Translations under genes and position numbers: made by a program | Part shown: piece by piece, positions 63,134-64,000 of the stretch | How the letters are laid out: the number at the start of each line of letters is the position of its first letter | How positions within the stretch are numbered: the first letter of the stretch is position 1 | Notes under the pieces: generated by a model | The model's database searches: none | What the model was told of the DNA's origin: nothing | The model's input: only the letters and a program-made list of their open reading frames with translations | Assembly: GCA_950295325.1 (NCBI GenBank) | Contig: OX485803.1 | Location: 51,289,554-51,353,553, forward strand | From: Polytrichum commune | Lineage: Eukaryota > Streptophyta > Polytrichopsida > Polytrichales > Polytrichaceae | Direction: 5' to 3' | Length of the DNA: 64,000 nucleotides

Positions 63134-64000
63134 CTATTACATGGACGGGTCATTCAAAAACAACCAAAACAAATAAACAATGGACAATGGAGACGGGAAA
63201 AAACTGGCTACGGCATTTACAACCCTTTCAAAAATCTAAAAATTACAGAAAGGCTACCAGGACTACAAAATATTCTCCGAGCAGAAATGATGGCCATACA
63301 TCACACTCTACAACTCCTCACCACAACATACCGAAATGAGCCAGCATACATATTCACAGATTGCCTAAACATACTATATCTCTTAAACACACAAATCAAA
63401 CACCCCACCAGCCATAACAATCACCCAAACAAAATAATCCTAGAAAGCATGCTTAGAATGTTAACATCCCGAACACAAATAACCACACTACATAAAATCA
63501 AGGCTCACACAAACATAGGAGGAAATGACCAAGCAAATATACTAGCCAAACAAGGATGTGAACTAGACCACAAAGATGCTACACTCCCATATGAACACGC
63601 ACACCCCACACCATACTACCTACAAAAAGACTGGTGGCACTCCATGCAAGAAACACCTAACAAAGGCCCCATTAGACACCTCAGCAAACATATCCTCAAA
63701 CAAGACAATGAACATAACTTAGCTACAATAGTAAATCAAACGCATCAATTACACAAATGGCTGGACAATGATGACATAGATAAAACATTATCAAATGACT
63801 TTTGGACGAATCCTAACGTCACAGATAAACAAAAAACATGCTTAGTAAAATTCAGAACCGGTCAATATATGGGCCATGCTCGAAAACAACTCTTTTTTGG
63901 AAGAGAAGCCTTCCCATCAAGAACATGCCCCATATGCAATTCGACAAATGCCGATACATGGCTACATGTACTACTTAAATGCAAGCAACAACATATCCAT
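63134..64000 (+). pseudogene. LINE ORF2: RNase H domain and C-terminal CCHC, runs off the edge
   Basis: YYMDGSF gives the first catalytic Asp (63144-63146). After a TAA at 63174 and a frame change, an uninterrupted frame runs from 63185 to 64000 with WRREKTGYGIYN, LRAEMMAIHHTL (Glu), IFTDCLNILYLL (Asp) and GGNDQANILAKQG (last Asp), so the DEDD set is complete. It is followed by CPIC...H...C (63926-63982), the zinc motif common at LINE C-termini. RNase H degrades the RNA template during cDNA synthesis. Confidence 0.85.

Larger units (their letters stand above)
55395..64000 (+). mobile_element. Non-LTR retrotransposon (LINE), EN-RT-linker-RNase H type, decayed, 3' end beyond window
   Basis: Order: ORF1 (RRM-like plus coiled coil), AT-rich spacer, 2A-like motif, APE endonuclease, reverse transcriptase, long linker, RNase H, CCHC. 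ORF2 on this strand is strikingly G-poor and rich in A and C, unlike ORF1 and the host genes. I counted five in-frame nonsense codons in the readable ORF2 frame, all TAA, about six frame changes, and a deletion in the RT. The element cannot be autonomous. The clade is uncertain: RNase H after the RT excludes ordinary plant RTE and most plant L1 elements. The 5' end is not defined. Confidence 0.85.

Noticed and set aside
58503-63176. Alternative genetic code (TAA as Gln) in the retrotransposon
   Set aside because: Frameshifts and an RT deletion show decay, and host genes use TAA/TGA as normal stops.

Overview
This 64 kb window looks like nuclear DNA of a streptophyte plant that still makes flagellated sperm. 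It carries a plant-type HUB/BRE1 histone-ubiquitin ligase next to a complete axonemal dynein heavy chain gene, and flowering plants have no axonemal dyneins. Introns run from about 100 bases to 3.7 kb, mostly a few hundred, with standard GT-AG borders and a few GC-AG ones. I cannot name the species. A bryophyte is my first guess, but a charophyte alga, lycophyte, fern or motile-sperm gymnosperm is not excluded.

Layout: (1) 1-6117, plus strand: the last 15 exons of a HUB1/HUB2-like RING E3 ligase, cut by the left window edge. (2) 6118-12122: no gene; two large TIR elements with TTA target duplications, a 200-bp-arm inverted repeat, short hairpins, and a nested duplication just upstream of the dynein start. 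(3) 12123-47583, plus strand: an inner-arm axonemal dynein heavy chain. I assembled 48 coding exons whose phases all agree, giving 4212 codons plus TAA; four P-loops, the stalk/microtubule-binding region and the C-terminal domain are all legible. Its introns hold MITE-like elements, a 5S-rRNA-derived SINE-like insertion, two dispersed repeat families and several minisatellites. (4) 47584-55394: no convincing gene; a possible spliced 3' UTR, more repeat copies, an antisense retroposed 3' end with a T-tract, a 374-bp Harbinger-like MITE and diverged tandem repeats. (5) 55395-64000 (runs off the right edge): a decayed non-LTR retrotransposon with an RRM-like/coiled-coil ORF1, a 2A-like motif at the head of ORF2, APE-type endonuclease, a reverse transcriptase with an internal deletion, a long linker with a domain resembling Dam-type adenine methyltransferases, RNase H and a CCHC zinc motif.

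The two host genes are unrelated in function: one marks chromatin (H2B monoubiquitination), the other drives sperm motility. The most unusual material is the retrotransposon (2A-like site plus methyltransferase-like linker), followed by the 5S-derived insertion and the MITE that carries a 26-nt copy of dynein exon sequence. All exon borders were read by eye from reading frame, splice consensus and family conservation; none was checked against transcripts.
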